This document shows, in pieces, positions 32,735 to 44,546 of a stretch of 64,000 bases of DNA. Below the pieces are notes generated by a model that searched no databases, had not been told where the DNA came from, and saw nothing but the letters and a program-made list of their open reading frames with translations. The stretch is taken from positions 10,534,001 to 10,598,000 of the forward strand of contig CM040090.1 in NCBI GenBank assembly GCA_022496805.1, read 5' to 3'. The position numbers and the translations under genes were made by a program. Numbering within the stretch: the stretch's first letter is position 1; every line of letters starts with the position of its first letter. Source of the stretch: Pohlia nutans (taxonomy: Eukaryota; Streptophyta; Bryopsida; Bryales; Mniaceae).

Positions 32735-34961
32735 CAGTGGGCTACCAATCAAAATGTCGTTTTCGAAATCGCAGTGAGAAAAATTTCAAGACTGCCAACT
32801 TTGAAAGCCTCTCGAGAGCTCAAAAATTAGTATTCTCCCACGAAATGTTTACCAAAGCATTATCTTTAAGTTGATTATATGCATACCAAATTTCAAGGCC
32901 AAAAGATGCACCGACAAAAAGTTATTCAAAATCTACCAACATTGGAAGCTATGGAAAGTTTTTCACTGCTGCCAACTTTGACAGCCTCCCAAAGTTTGAA
33001 TTAATTTTTTTTTGCCTTGAAATTTTTTTAAACAAAAACCTCTTTATGTTAATAACATATGGTAAAAATTTCAAGGTCAAAAAATTAATACAATTTTTTT
33101 TTTTGACAATCTACCAACATGTGTAGTTGTGGGAAAAAATGGGGGAAAACCATTTCATTGCTACCAACTTTGACACCCTCCCAACGGTTGAGAAATTGTC
33201 TATTTACCATGAGATTTTTGACACAGCATGATCTTTATGATAAAAACATTCATGCCAAATTTCAAGGCCAAAAGATTCACCAAAAAAACGTTATTCAAAA
33301 TCTACCAACATTGGTAGTTGTTGTGGAAAGTTTTTCACTGCTACCCACTTTGACAGCCTCTCAGAGATTGAATTATTTTTTGTTTGCCATGAAATTCTTG
33401 GAACAAAAACCTCTTTATGTTAATAACATATGGTAAAACTGTCAAGGCCAAAACATTAATACAAAAAAAGATATTAACAATCTACCAACATGTGTAGTTG
33501 TGGGAAACAATGGGGGAAAACCATTTCATTGCTATCAACTTTGACACCCTCCCAATGGTTGAGAAATTGTCTATTCACCATGAAATTTTTGGCATCATCT
33601 TGCCATCATCCTGCCATCATCCTGCCTCACAAAAAATCTCACATACCATCATCCTGCCTCACAAAAAAAAACTCACATACGATCATCCTGCCATCATCCT
33701 GCCTCACAGCCTCACTCACTGAGGAAAAAGCCTCACTCACAGCCTCACTCACTACCTCACTCAGAGCCTCACTCACTCATATACTAAGTAAAAAAAAGCT
33801 TCTTCATGCATGTATGGTCTCCAATTTTTAAACAAGTGGAGTCTTTGAGATGTGACAAGTGCACACAACTAAATTTGGCTATCCTTGATTTTTTTTAGAA
33901 GCGTTTATGATAAGAGATTGCATTATCTAGAGAATTTCAATTTAGAAGCATGATTGTCTGACATACTTCAACAATTTCAATGTCTTTAATAAAAATTATC
34001 TCACAACTACACACGTTGGTAGATTGTAAATAATTTTTTTTGTATACATATTTTGACCTTGAAATGTGGCATGAATGTTGTTATCATAAAGAGCATGTTA
34101 TGCCAAAAATTTCATGGTGAATAGACAATTTCTCAACCGTTGGGAGGGTGTCAAAGTTGGTAGCAATGAAATGGTTTTCCCCCATTGATTCCCACAACTA
34201 CACATGTTGGTAGATTGTTAATATCATTTTTTGTATCAATGTTTTGGCCTTGAAAGTTTTACCATATGTTATTAACATAAAGAGGTTTTTGTTCCAAGAA
34301 TTTCATGGCAAAAAAAACAATAATTCAATCTTTGAGAGGCTGTCAAAGTGGGTAGCAGTGAAAAACTTTCCACAACAACTACCAATGTTGGTAGATTTTG
34401 AATAACGTTTTTTTGGTGAATCTTTTGGCTTTGAAATTTGGCATGAATGTTTTTATCATAAAGATCATGCTGTGTCAAAAATCTCATGGTAAATAGACAA
34501 TTTCTCAACCGTTGGGAGGGTGTCAAAGTTGGTAGCAATGAAATGGTTTTCCCCCATTTTTTCCCACAACTACACATGTTGGTAGATTGTCAAAAAAAAA
34601 AATTGTATTAATTTTTTGACCTTGAAATTTTTACCATATGTTATTAACATAAAGAGGTTTTTGTTTAAAAAAATTTCAAGGCAAAAAAAAATTAATTCAA
34701 ACTTTGGGAGGCTGTCAAAGTTGGCAGCAGTGAAAAACTTTCCATAGCTTCCAATGTTGGTAGATTTTGAATAACTTTTTTTCGGTGCATCTTTTGGCCT
34801 TGAAATTGGGTATGCATATAATCAACTTAAAGATAATGCTTTGGTAAACATTTCGTGGGAGAATACTAATTTTTGAGCTCTCGAGAGGCTTTCAAAGTTG
34901 GCAGTCTTGAAATTTTTCTCACTGCGATTTCGAAAACGACATTTTGATTGGTAGCCCACTA
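32735..34961. mobile_element. Mariner-like long foldback element with tandem-repeat arms
   Basis: Terminal CAGTGGGCTACCAATCAAAA at 32735 is inverted at 34961 (one mismatch), each next to a TA dinucleotide, as for Tc1/mariner. Each arm (about 32735-33595 and 34098-34961) consists of about five tandem units of 180-190 bp with the consensus start CTRCCAACTTTGAMASCCTC. The arms are close inverted copies. The centre holds a CATCCTGCC/CTCAC minisatellite and unrelated AT-rich DNA. No transposase was seen. A transcript would fold into a dsRNA hairpin of nearly 0.9 kb. Confidence 0.85.
33595..33785 (+). repeat. CATCCTGCCTCAC / CTCACTCACAGC minisatellite
   Basis: Short imperfect tandem units (ATCATCCTGCC, then CTCACTCAC) fill the inner edge of the left arm of the foldback element. 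The right arm lacks this array. Confidence 0.8.
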
Positions 34962-36567
34962 TACTATTTTGGCAAAGATGAATGTTATATAAAATAGAGT
35001 GAATGATAATATTTTGGCAAAGATGAATTCACTCTATTCTATAAAGCTTTTTTGGTGGATTTCTTTTTTGAATGTGCTTGAAAATGAAATTTTGTAGGGA
35101 GTTGTCTTTTAAAAAATTCAAATATAGAATCAAACATGGATTATATTCACTTTCAAAGTTTGATTAGAAATTGGTCAAACTATTATTAGAATGGTAGTTT
35201 TGATACTCAAAATCTTCAATTTGAAATCATTTTGTCAAACCAAAATTTTATTTTATGATTAATAGAGTTATCCGTAAAGTAGAGCAAAACATTTCCCCAA
35301 GAAGAACGACAAAGAAGAATTAATTTTTTAGCTTGAAAGGCGGCAAGAACGAGTTTTGGCTTAATTTTTACGACCAAACATAAGGTTTTGCATTATCAAG
35401 GAGATTCAAACCTTGCACTTCACTAATGCAAGAGAAACCCCCCCACACCGCACTCAAGTTCCCGAGAGGGAATCTATCTATGTCCCTACACCAACCTTTA
35501 AGCTCACTCAAAGCACGTGTTTGGTCGCTTGTGATTAACAATACAGAAAATACTATGTGAAGTCTACAAACTCCAGCCAACAAATAGGATATCTCCCTTT
35601 TATTTTTCAAATAACTCTAATATGTACATAAATTTAAAAGTTGGTTCACTCATTTTTCATTGTATCATTGCTACGTTTTTGTTTAATTGGTTTGAAGTTA
35701 GCCTTTTAAACAAAATGAAAAATGTGCACACATAGTGCACAAAGTGTAGACCGAAACTAGAAGCCGATCTAATTGACTATTGTGCATGACTCTTACAAAA
35801 CTCTTTCGGAGACGTGCGGCAACACTAACACTTAACAACAATATTTCAAACATGTCACCTCTATTCCAACTAGACTTGGCATTTACAATAGACTATAAAT
35901 ACGAATTCTTTTCTAGTTTTTCAATATGTTGATCCCAAAATCCAAAAGAAATCTGGGAAAATTACAAATATCAAATTTACATAATTCTTAAATTTTCTAC
36001 ATTTTTTTTGATTCTAAGATTAATATTTAAACGCCAAAAAGCACCAAATATAATTAACATGCAACAAGCCTTAATTAAGGAAATTTTGTTGAAAAAATGG
36101 ATGACGAATTGGATAAAATTGAAAATAAATTGTTTTAATTTTTGAAAATAAATTGGATAAAATTGCTTGGATTTTAATGAAATTCATCCAAATATGTAGA
36201 TGAAAAGATAGTTTTAACCAAAATATAGATAAATATGAAAATATTTGGCTATACTATCTTATTTTATGTCACCACTTTAGCATTTCTCAAAAAAAAAATC
36301 CCTACTTGTGTATAAGGTAGAGGGCTCTAAACTTGCCACGGTTCTAAACCAGCACTCTACCAAGGACGAACATTTTGAAATTTTGGATGTACCCATGGTG
36401 AAGAGCACCACTTTAGAACCCGTATCATTTCAACTTCAGAAATTCATAACTAATTTTAAGAACATTTAAATTTTTTGATTCAAAGTATGTTGGTGGCTTT
36501 GCTTGGATTTGCCTTCGAGTGAAAAATCATGCTCAGTTCTCCATATGTCCTCATAAATTCACAGCCC
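34962..36567. other. AT-rich DNA without recognised genes
   Basis: A short direct repeat (ATTTTGGCAAAGATGAAT, at 34967 and 35013) lies near the start. No exon or bounded element was identified. Confidence 0.5.
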
Positions 36568-37581
36568 TTAACCCTTTAGTGCCCAGTAGACTATATTGTG
36601 GTCAGTGACGTGTCGGAAATGCTAATAACGGAAAATCCAAGAACAATTGGATTTTGAATTGTGATGTTCAGAGTTGGAGACTCATAAAATACATCTTGTA
36701 AAAAAATAAAATTTCGATTAGGAGTTGTGCAAGTATCAAAATACCTATGAAAAAAAACATGAAAATACTGCAAATACTTGAAAATACAGTAAATACTTAC
36801 AAATATAGCACATGTACTATGCGGTATTTCTTCCGTTTGCATGTTTGTTATCTTGTTTTAAATTTTTGAATTGTGTTCTCTTGTTCATGTTCTATTAGTG
36901 TATGCATTCCGATCTTGATCAATCAAACTTTTTTAGCTATCCAAATACCTATGTACAAAACGCCAAAATACTGCAAATACCTCCAAATACAACAAATATT
37001 TACAAATACAATACACGTACTATGCAGTATTTCTTGTGTTTGCAAGTTTTCAATCTTGAATTTTTTTTGGAATTGTGTTCTCTTATTCATGTTCCATTAG
37101 TGTATGTAGTCTGATCTTCATCAATGTACCAACTCCTTTCATATTTTAACGTATAATTTTTTGTCATTAACCGTATATGGACAAGTCACTATCACTTGTA
37201 AAATTCACAATAATTATGTGTGAGTCAGTTCTTGACTTGAAAGATTGCAATGGAGAGGTGTTGACATAGGTCATTGCTGAACCTCTTCACTTTTATTTTT
37301 GAAAACTTAACCCATATTCTATTTAACTTTGAAATCACACATCCTCCAAAATCACATTTTTAAGTGTGCATTATACAGTTCAAAGACATACTATAATCTT
37401 CCTATTCAACGGTCGGATTTGACCAAGGTTTAACCGACACTTGTTTGATTAAGCTATGCTTACATTTATACAGTTAAATATTATTAATAGTTTCTATAGT
37501 TTGAATAGAGAGAGTTATAAAAAAAAAACCACCAAAAAAAACTTTGGTTTCTCCAAAACCTCCTGGGCGCTAAAGGGTTAA
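36568..37581. mobile_element. piggyBac-type MITE, family E, copy 1
   Basis: TTAA flanks both sides; ends CCCTTTAGTGCCCAG and CTGGGCGCTAAAGGG. It is 1014 bp. Two internal blocks (about 36740-36850 and 36945-37060), both with AATACTGCAAATAC and RCTATGCRGTATTTCTT, are a direct duplication. The same family is at 43396-44475. Confidence 0.8.
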
Positions 37582-37837
37582 AGTGGCGGGTTTAGAGCCT
37601 CCTACCTTAACTCTTAAACGACATATGCTTTTCTGATACCACACCCAAAATCTCTTTTAAATTTCGTTTTAAGCATGATTTTGTTTCTAATTTGCTTTGG
37701 CTCTGTTCTAAAGAAGTATAGATCTCTCTAAGCTACTCGGTTTGGAATTTTAAAAACCTCATTCGGTGCAATATAGTAGAAGTTATGTGCAAGATTCTTC
37801 CAAAATATAACCAAGCCCGTGGGGCTTGCATTGTCGT

Positions 37838-38404
37838 TTAACCCTTTAAGCTCCCGATTCAACACTGGTTTCAAAGATTTGTTAAAAAATGTTTGATGAA
37901 AAATAAAAATGGATTTGATGTACAAAACAAAGTTGTAAATGTCAATGTGAAGATAACATTTGTACGGTTGAATTCATCATATTTATTATTAATATTTTAA
38001 ATTAATTTTGCAAGGCTTTCTCTTGAAATTCAATTTAAAATCCAAATTCAACACAAAAAAATCAAAAAATATTGTGATGAAATTGGAATAACATGCACTA
38101 CAAGATGGTATGGTTTCCAATATTTGATTCTACTCATTATGGGAAATCATGTTTAAAGTCCCACTTTTTGAACTAAGAATGAAACTTGGCATAAAACACT
38201 TTTGTTATTTTTCAAAAATTCACATTTTTTTTTTTTAAAGATCCATATAGCACAAGTGGTAGTCAACTAGCACAAGTGGTAGTCAACTAGCACAAGAATT
38301 AAGAGAATGTTGAATGAAAGAAAAACATCACCATATGTAGTGAAGGGACGCGACAAAAATCATCCAACGTTCAGAATATGAACGTTGGCGCGTCAAAGGG
38401 TTAA
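37838..38404 (+). mobile_element. piggyBac-type MITE, family A, copy 3
   Basis: Older relative of 4465-5016, TTAA to TTAA. Its subterminal palindrome (CAACGTTCA...TGAACGTTG, 38365-38387) differs from copy 1 on both arms in a way that keeps pairing. Confidence 0.8.
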
Positions 38405-38837
38405 CCGCTAAAGGTTGGGCCTATGACTATGGAATCATGTTTTATCTGCCACACTCAATTTTGTGATTAAAAATAATACAAAATTTCAACTTTATATTTT
38501 TAGTAAATGAAGCCACATGTCTACTACAAAATCATGAATTTTTCATAATTTTTAGTGAAATTTTAAAATTACTATCGTTTTTGGAAGTGATTGTAAAGAA
38601 AATTCATATCAATTACAAAATGTATTAGAAAGTTCCGACTTTTTTACCGAAGGTGTAAATTACAATGAAGAAAAGTTTAGTTGATGAAAAATCATCCGTG
38701 TATCTAAATTTAGAAAATTTGCTACACCTTAGTAATACCTACCAAACTTGTAACTACAATAAAACACTCAATTTTTAGATTTTTCCAAAAATTCAAAGTG
38801 GAGTGAAAACTAATCTTAACAAGCTTCATTGTATTAG

Positions 38838-39414
38838 TTAACCCCTAAATGCCTAGAGCCCTCTTCAAATTTGGCAGTTTTGCAAAGATGCATTATAAAA
38901 TGCAACCTAGAGGGATATTTTGAACTTGATACATGAATAAAATTTGTGCATTATGAATTTTAGATTCTATCCATAAGGTTAAATCAATGATTGCTATTAC
39001 CAATAATTTTGTATAAAATTTGGAACGCGAAATTCAAAATTATTTTGTAATTCAATTACGAATAAGATATTGACAATCTACGGATGAAATTCATTGTGAT
39101 TGGTTGAAATGTAATACTCTAAGTGTAGTGATTTTTGGAGATTTTTTGGATGCTTAATTTTATGAGTTGAATTTTTTTAGAACACTTTTACACAGAAATC
39201 TTCAAAATTTTGGGTGAATCACTACAACATGAAATGAGGCATTAAAAATTCACAAAACATCCCCTTTCTAATCGGATCACATATGCATGAAGCTAACTTC
39301 CCATAGAATCTAGAGTAAAAATTTCACACTAGCAAAAGTGCATGACGGATGAGAAATTTTGGATGGAATCTGTACATCGTCCAAAAAATGGATGCTTAGG
39401 CAGTTAGGGGTTAA
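38838..39414 (+). mobile_element. piggyBac-type MITE, family B, copy 5
   Basis: Left TTAACCCCTAAATGCCTAG, right CAGTTAGGGGTTAA, 577 bp, close to 3434-4012. Hairpin at 39378-39394. Confidence 0.85.
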
Positions 39415-39689
39415 GCTCAAATGCAATGGAACTCATTTTCATAACCTAAATTTAGTTTAAGTAGAACAAGCGAAAACATTCAAAATACACTACACGGTGA
39501 ACCATTTTTACAACTCTATTTGTAATTGGGACCCCATGTAAAATCTAAAAATAGCTTGAATGATTTGAATTTAACTTGAAGAGGTGGCATCACCAAGCAA
39601 AAGCCCTTCACAAAAAAAATTGGATGGAAATCATCCACGCGACAGTTGGAATTGAACAATCGACTTCATTCATAAGCCATTTTCGGGTC

Positions 39690-39735
39690 TCTCAGGCATG
39701 CGGCCTGAGAGGCCTGAGAGACCGGGTTAAGGGTT
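39690..39735. repeat. GGTCTCTCAGGC palindrome next to a TTAA element end
   Basis: GGTCTCTCAGGC is followed by GCCTGAGAGGCCTGAGAGACC, forming a perfect hairpin, and then GGGTTAAGGGTTAA, like a decayed piggyBac-type end. Confidence 0.55.
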
Positions 39736-41016
39736 AATGAGTGCACAGACAGATTTGAACTGGCCATAAGTTTGCTCCCTAAGAAGAAAGAATGTGATAT
39801 TAGAGAAGATGATATTAAAGAGGCAGGCATGCGGCCGTACAACTAAAGGTATAATCAGGAACTAGACAAGAAACCTCTCATTGTGGGTACCAAAGGGAAG
39901 GCACCGACAGACGCCCACGCATCTACTCAAAACTTTTTCACTCTTAGAGTGATCAACACCTACTCCTTGACAAGTGTCACGAATGAGTGGCCGACACTTG
40001 TACGCCACGTGGACTCTCCACCAAAGCCGCAACAGCAAAGGTGCTGTGTCACAAGCTTACACAATATAAGATATATATTACTATACCTGAGACCGAACCG
40101 ACTGAGTGAGCATCATATTGTGCACAAGTTGCTTAGCACTGAAAAGCTGCTCACTCAACGCAACGGAGCCAAGGATTTGAGGTTCTTCTCTGATCAGGTG
40201 TGTTCCGGTGCAGCTACTATCTTGCTCCATGTTTTCAGGGAGGTTTAACACCTAATTTGTCTGCACATGCTGTATGAAACTTCGCACAATTGTCATGAAC
40301 GTAAAGTCAGTTCTTTTGTATTTGATAGCGGTGGTAGCGCACCAAGATCATCCCTTATCTATTTGATGTGGTAACTATCTGATGTATTTAAGTTGATGGA
40401 TCCTTTGTGAGAAGAGAAACTGAGGTAGAGATACTGTTTAAGCATTTCAACATCGGTAGGAGTGTAATTTCTGGAAGATGCACAGAGCTGTGGGTAAAGT
40501 TAGTTCTTATGCAATTTTTAGGTATTAGGAGGTTGTGAAGGAGTAAAGTAGACAACCCCGTTTTCCTTCACAGATTAATGGTCGATCATAGACAACACAG
40601 GGAACCTTGACCGATTCACTGCTGGTACAAAAATGATGGTAAATTTGTGGTGAACACTTGCTAAATTAAGAAACCACTTCAATTTAGCAAGTGTTCACTA
40701 CGAATTCATCATCATTTTTGTACCATTTACTACCTGGTGAATGTGTCAAGGTGCCCTGTGCAAATTATTCTTTCACCATTTTGCTTCCACCACTTGCTAA
40801 TAAGGCTAATTGAGTTGCGGTTGGTAATAGGGGTCACCACATAACACTAATCATGTGAAGAACTACTCGATCACTACGGTAGCCATAAGATAAAGCCCTC
40901 AGATACTGCAGATATGATTCGTCTACCTCTTCTTTAACTTGGTTGGTGTTTTTGAATCTTCCTAATCCATGTGTCTTTTCCTGGACTTTGCAGAGAAGAA
41001 TATTGAGACTTCAACC
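39736..41016 (+). promoter_or_regulatory. Probable upstream/5' leader region of the EGF-like gene
   Basis: A more GC-balanced stretch at 39870-40230 contains a G-box (CACGTG, 40006-40011) and a possible donor (GATCAGGTGTGT near 40195). A possible acceptor (ACTTTGCAG) at 40985-40993 lies just before the start codon at 41017, so a 5' untranslated intron is plausible. Repeats fill 40490-40763. All of this is inference. Confidence 0.35.
40595..40763. mobile_element. Foldback MITE, copy 2
   Basis: CACAGGGAACCTTGACC on the left and GTCAAGGTGCCCTGTG on the right with further pairing to the centre (AGTGTTCAC / GTGAACACT). Homologous to the insertion at 26434-26601. Confidence 0.82.
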
Positions 41017-41821
41017 ATGGCAGGAGTGACATGGAAGATGGCCATTCTCATGGTCGTGATAGCTATCTTTGCTATCTTGGAATTCCGCACTGCAGAAGCA
41101 CAAAGTAAGTGAATTATTCACATCCTAGTACAATCTGACCTCTTTCCTTGAAAGATTCAGCACTTTTTCCCTAGCTAGCTTTCGAGTTTCTACTCTTCCA
41201 ACTTTAGAATTCCGCCAGTCCATGGAACCTCAAGGCTAACTGATACATATTGTCTACTAAACTGTCCGTTTCGCACTGAACTCTGATGGTGGTATATATG
41301 TTGACATGTGCAGCGGTCAGTGGATGTGCTCAGTGCGCTTCAAATGCGTATTGCTACAGCACTTACAACGGCAATTATTGTGTATGCCGACGTGGCTATT
41401 ATGGAGATGGTTACACAGGATCTGGCAACTCAGGATGTAAGCTCTCAAATGCATGCCGCGTTTCATTCCATGCATATATATATATAGTTACTCTTTCATT
41501 CCCTCATCGTTGAATCCAACTCTTGAGGAGCCTTCTTTTCATTATGAATTCATTGATTGTTGCTGTGCAGGCCGCAGAAGCAAACTGAGAACGTGGAAAG
41601 TGGTGGTGTCGATCATTGGGGCCATCATCGGTGCGCTTCTGCTCCTGTGCTTGTGCCTGGCATGCATCCGGCGCTGCCTGACCAGCCGACGGAGATCAGC
41701 ACACAGCGACCCCGCTTACGGCTACCCTCAACAAGCGCCTTACCCTCAGCAGGGTGTGCCCATGGCCATGTATGATAACAATAACAATCAGAAGGTTCCT
41801 GGGCCAGCAGGAGCAGTATGA
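41017..41821 (+). CDS. Small EGF-like type I membrane protein
   Basis: Three exons (41017-41104, 41314-41436, 41571-41821) with GT-AG junctions and matching phases give 153 residues. Residues 1-28 are a signal peptide ending TAEA. Six cysteines at 34, 37, 43, 52, 54 and 71 with CVCRRGYYGDGY form a compact EGF-like module; the last Cys codon is split by intron 2. Residues 80-102 are a transmembrane helix, followed by a basic stop-transfer segment (RRCLTSRRR) and a Pro/Gln/Tyr-rich cytoplasmic tail. The protein is predicted to sit at the cell surface with one extracellular EGF module. I do not recognise a named family and a receptor-like or wall-sensing role would be speculation. A repeat with an ACACGTGGC motif lies just past the stop codon. 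Confidence 0.75.
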
Positions 41822-41834
41822 TGAGCAGCACAAT

Positions 41835-41940
41835 CTTCCACGTCGGATTTTCGAAGGGCCCGCGTCACTTCAGACCAATCACCGGATGACACGTGGCGGG
41901 TTTTTTTGGAAAACTAATTTCACTAACCTTGACGTAGGGT
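41835..41940 (+). repeat. CCAATCA/ACGTGGC dispersed repeat, copy 2
   Basis: Shares CCACGTCRGATTTT, ACCAATCACMRGATGACA and the ACGTGGC/CATGTGGC block with 29190-29320 and (reverse strand) 53425-53515. It lies in the probable 3' UTR of the EGF-like gene. The family is likely a small MITE but its ends are not clear. Confidence 0.6.
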
Positions 41941-43395
41941 ATGCTTTTGTTTTGGATTTGAAATAGTTGGGGGACTTATTATAACTAGCTCAATTGAATG
42001 GCCTGGCTATCGACCCTCCGTCAGTGAATAATGAGTGTTGAGGTATCCAAGTCATCAACTTGTACATTTATTAACTTTGAGGCATTCCCTTGTGCATAAT
42101 TGAGGGTAATGAGTATTTGGATTGTCACAAGTTCTATACCGGTATTCAAGCAGAAAATAGGTGATTGTGTCATTGTGAATATTTTTACTGGTAAGTCGTT
42201 TTTGGAACTGAATTTTCATCCTTGCCGATTCTCAGCTCATATCGAGTTTGACTGTACTTGTTTTAGAGGCTTCAGTCTCTGTAACCGGAAAGGGTTCCGA
42301 GTCATTGCACATTTACTGGAAAGGGTTCCTCGTCACTGAACATTATTGATTTTAGCACTCCTTGCAACTTCTTTTAATGCTCTAGAAATCGTGTAAATGA
42401 AATTGAACTCATCACCTTCATGCACTCCTTCGGTAGCCTTTAAACATCCTCAGCCTTCTCCAAATTGCCTTCTCCAAATTCGGCATCTTTGCAAATTCGG
42501 CAGTTTTGCAAAGATGCATCATAGAATGCAACTTTATCTTCCATGTCACTAGAGAAATTTGCAAAGTCTTTGGTTCAACCATCCAAAGTTGCATCCTCCA
42601 TCTTCTATATTACAGATATCCGGAATCTCATCAATACAAACTCAAGAAAAGTGTGTTGAGTTAAGATTAGAAGCCTATGGGGCTCTTCGGGGCTACGAGG
42701 TTTTACCAGGTCTTGGCGGCAATTACAATCTAGTCATGAGATTCATTGATAGATGGCTCCGGCAGCATACCTGGCGGCTCGCCTTGACACCCAAGTTTAA
42801 TTTTTGGAAATATAGCTCATTCGGATTTTATTTTTGAAACCCGACGCTTCTACTTTTATTGTCCTCTGAGCCAAAATCTTTACAGTACTAGAAGCCAAAG
42901 ATTTCAAGACTACGAATTTCTCTACCATCATCTCAACCCAGTCTCCAAACACTTCATTCTTCATCCAAACTTTGTCAAATCTATTGAGGAATTTGCCTAG
43001 ATTAGTGGATGCTTCTCAATCAAGAACTCCCATAGTAATTCATCCCCATTACAATTTCAATAATCCGATCATGCATGTATGCATTTGTTTCGCTGTAGAA
43101 TTTTGTCGTAGAATTTTATTGTATTTCTTTTCCTTGCAAAAAGTGCATGACAACGAGAAAAAGTAGATGAAATCCGTACATCATCCCGAAATGGGCGGTT
43201 GGTCCTTTTGGGGTTAAGAAAAAAACTATGAGAGCTCCAAAATGACACCAAGGTAGACTAAGAATATTTCACTACTATGCAACCCAAACTTACAAATTCT
43301 ACACATGAAATTGAGTACACAGTAAGGTAGAGACACCTAATCATGACAATATAAGAGATGCGGTACCTTGGGAGTGCAAGCATGGAATGAAATCA
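41941..43395. other. Repeat-rich intergenic DNA
   Basis: No gene was recognised. 42440-43217 resembles piggyBac-type family B (GGCAGTTTTGCAAAGATGCA, GTGCATGACAACGAG) and ends at a TTAA (43214-43217) preceded by GGTCCTTTTGGGG, a chimeric or decayed element. Confidence 0.5.
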
Positions 43396-44475
43396 TTAAC
43401 TCTTTAGCGCCCAGGGTGGTTCTGCAGGAACCAAAAAAAAATTGGGTGATGTTTCTCTGAAACTCTATCTATTGAAATTAAAGATACTATTAACCCCTAA
43501 GCGTCCCGACGTCCATATTTTGGGGCACATTAAATTTTTTTCATAAGGCTTTTTTGGTACCAATGTGTTTATATGATGATTTTGAAGTACTTTATAGTTG
43601 ATAGTATTTTTATTTGAGTAATTTTGAGAACAAATTTCACCTTTGACTGTGTTGCTAGGAAAATTTCAGCATCCTTTTTTAGCACTAAAATACTATGATC
43701 TTGCAATCTATATGGCCAAATGACCCCAAAATTGATCCACGTGTTCTACAACATGTATGTTACAAGATTGTACGATTGAGTTTTCTTTACCTCATTCACA
43801 TTTAAAGCTATAACACATCAAAAGCGATGATGATTTTAAGCTCAAATAAACTAGGGACCCTTAGGGGTTAATAGTATCCAACCGTATGAATCTAAGCATA
43901 GCTTAACAAAACAAATGTCGGTTAAATCTTGGAAAGATTGGACCGTCGGATTAGAAAATTATAGTATGTCTTTGAACTGTATAATGCACACTCAAAAATG
44001 AGATTTTGGGGGTGTGTGACTTTAAGGTTAAATTGAATTTGGGTTAAATTTTCAAAAATAAAAGTGAAGATGTTCAGCAATGGCATGTGTCAACACCTCT
44101 TCATTGCAATCTTTTATGTCAAGAACGGACTCGTACATAATTATTGTGAAATTTATAAGTGACAGTGACTTATCCATGTACCGTTTAGGACAAAATTATA
44201 CGTTCAAATAAGAAAGGAGTTGATACATTGATGAAGATCAGACTACATACACTACTGAAACATGAATAAGAGAACACAATCCCAAAAAAAATACAAGATA
44301 CCAGACTTGCAAACACAAGAAATACCACATAGACAGTACATGTGTTGTATTTGTAAGTATTTGTTATATTTTGAGGTATTTGAAGTATTTTCGTGTTTCG
44401 TACATAGGTATTCACAAATTTTCCAGCATTTCATTTTCTAATGATTTAGTGACCACTTAGGCACTAAAGGGTTAA
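43396..44475. mobile_element. piggyBac-type MITE, family E, copy 2, interrupted
   Basis: Outer ends TTAACTCTTTAGCGCCCAG and TTAGGCACTAAAGGGTTAA match the family at 36568-37581. The 382-bp element at 43490-43871 is inserted inside. Confidence 0.8.
43490..43871. mobile_element. piggyBac-type MITE nested in 43396-44475
   Basis: TTAACCCCTAAGCGTCCC on the left and GGGACCCTTAGGGGTTAA on the right are inverted repeats flanked by TTAA. Second case of nesting in the window. Confidence 0.82.
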
Positions 44476-44515
44476 TCAATGACCTCATTCAAAGCTTTCT
44501 AAGACCGTGAAGCCC

Positions 44516-44546
<31 letters not shown>

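Noticed and set aside
33595..33785. CRISPR-like array
   Set aside because: Short degenerate CATCCTGCC and CTCAC units without constant spacers, in a eukaryotic transposon; a minisatellite.
33119..33831. Cys/Gly-starting frames of about 100 residues repeated on both strands
   Set aside because: They are translations of the tandem units in the foldback arms; the repeated peptide simply reflects the DNA repeat.
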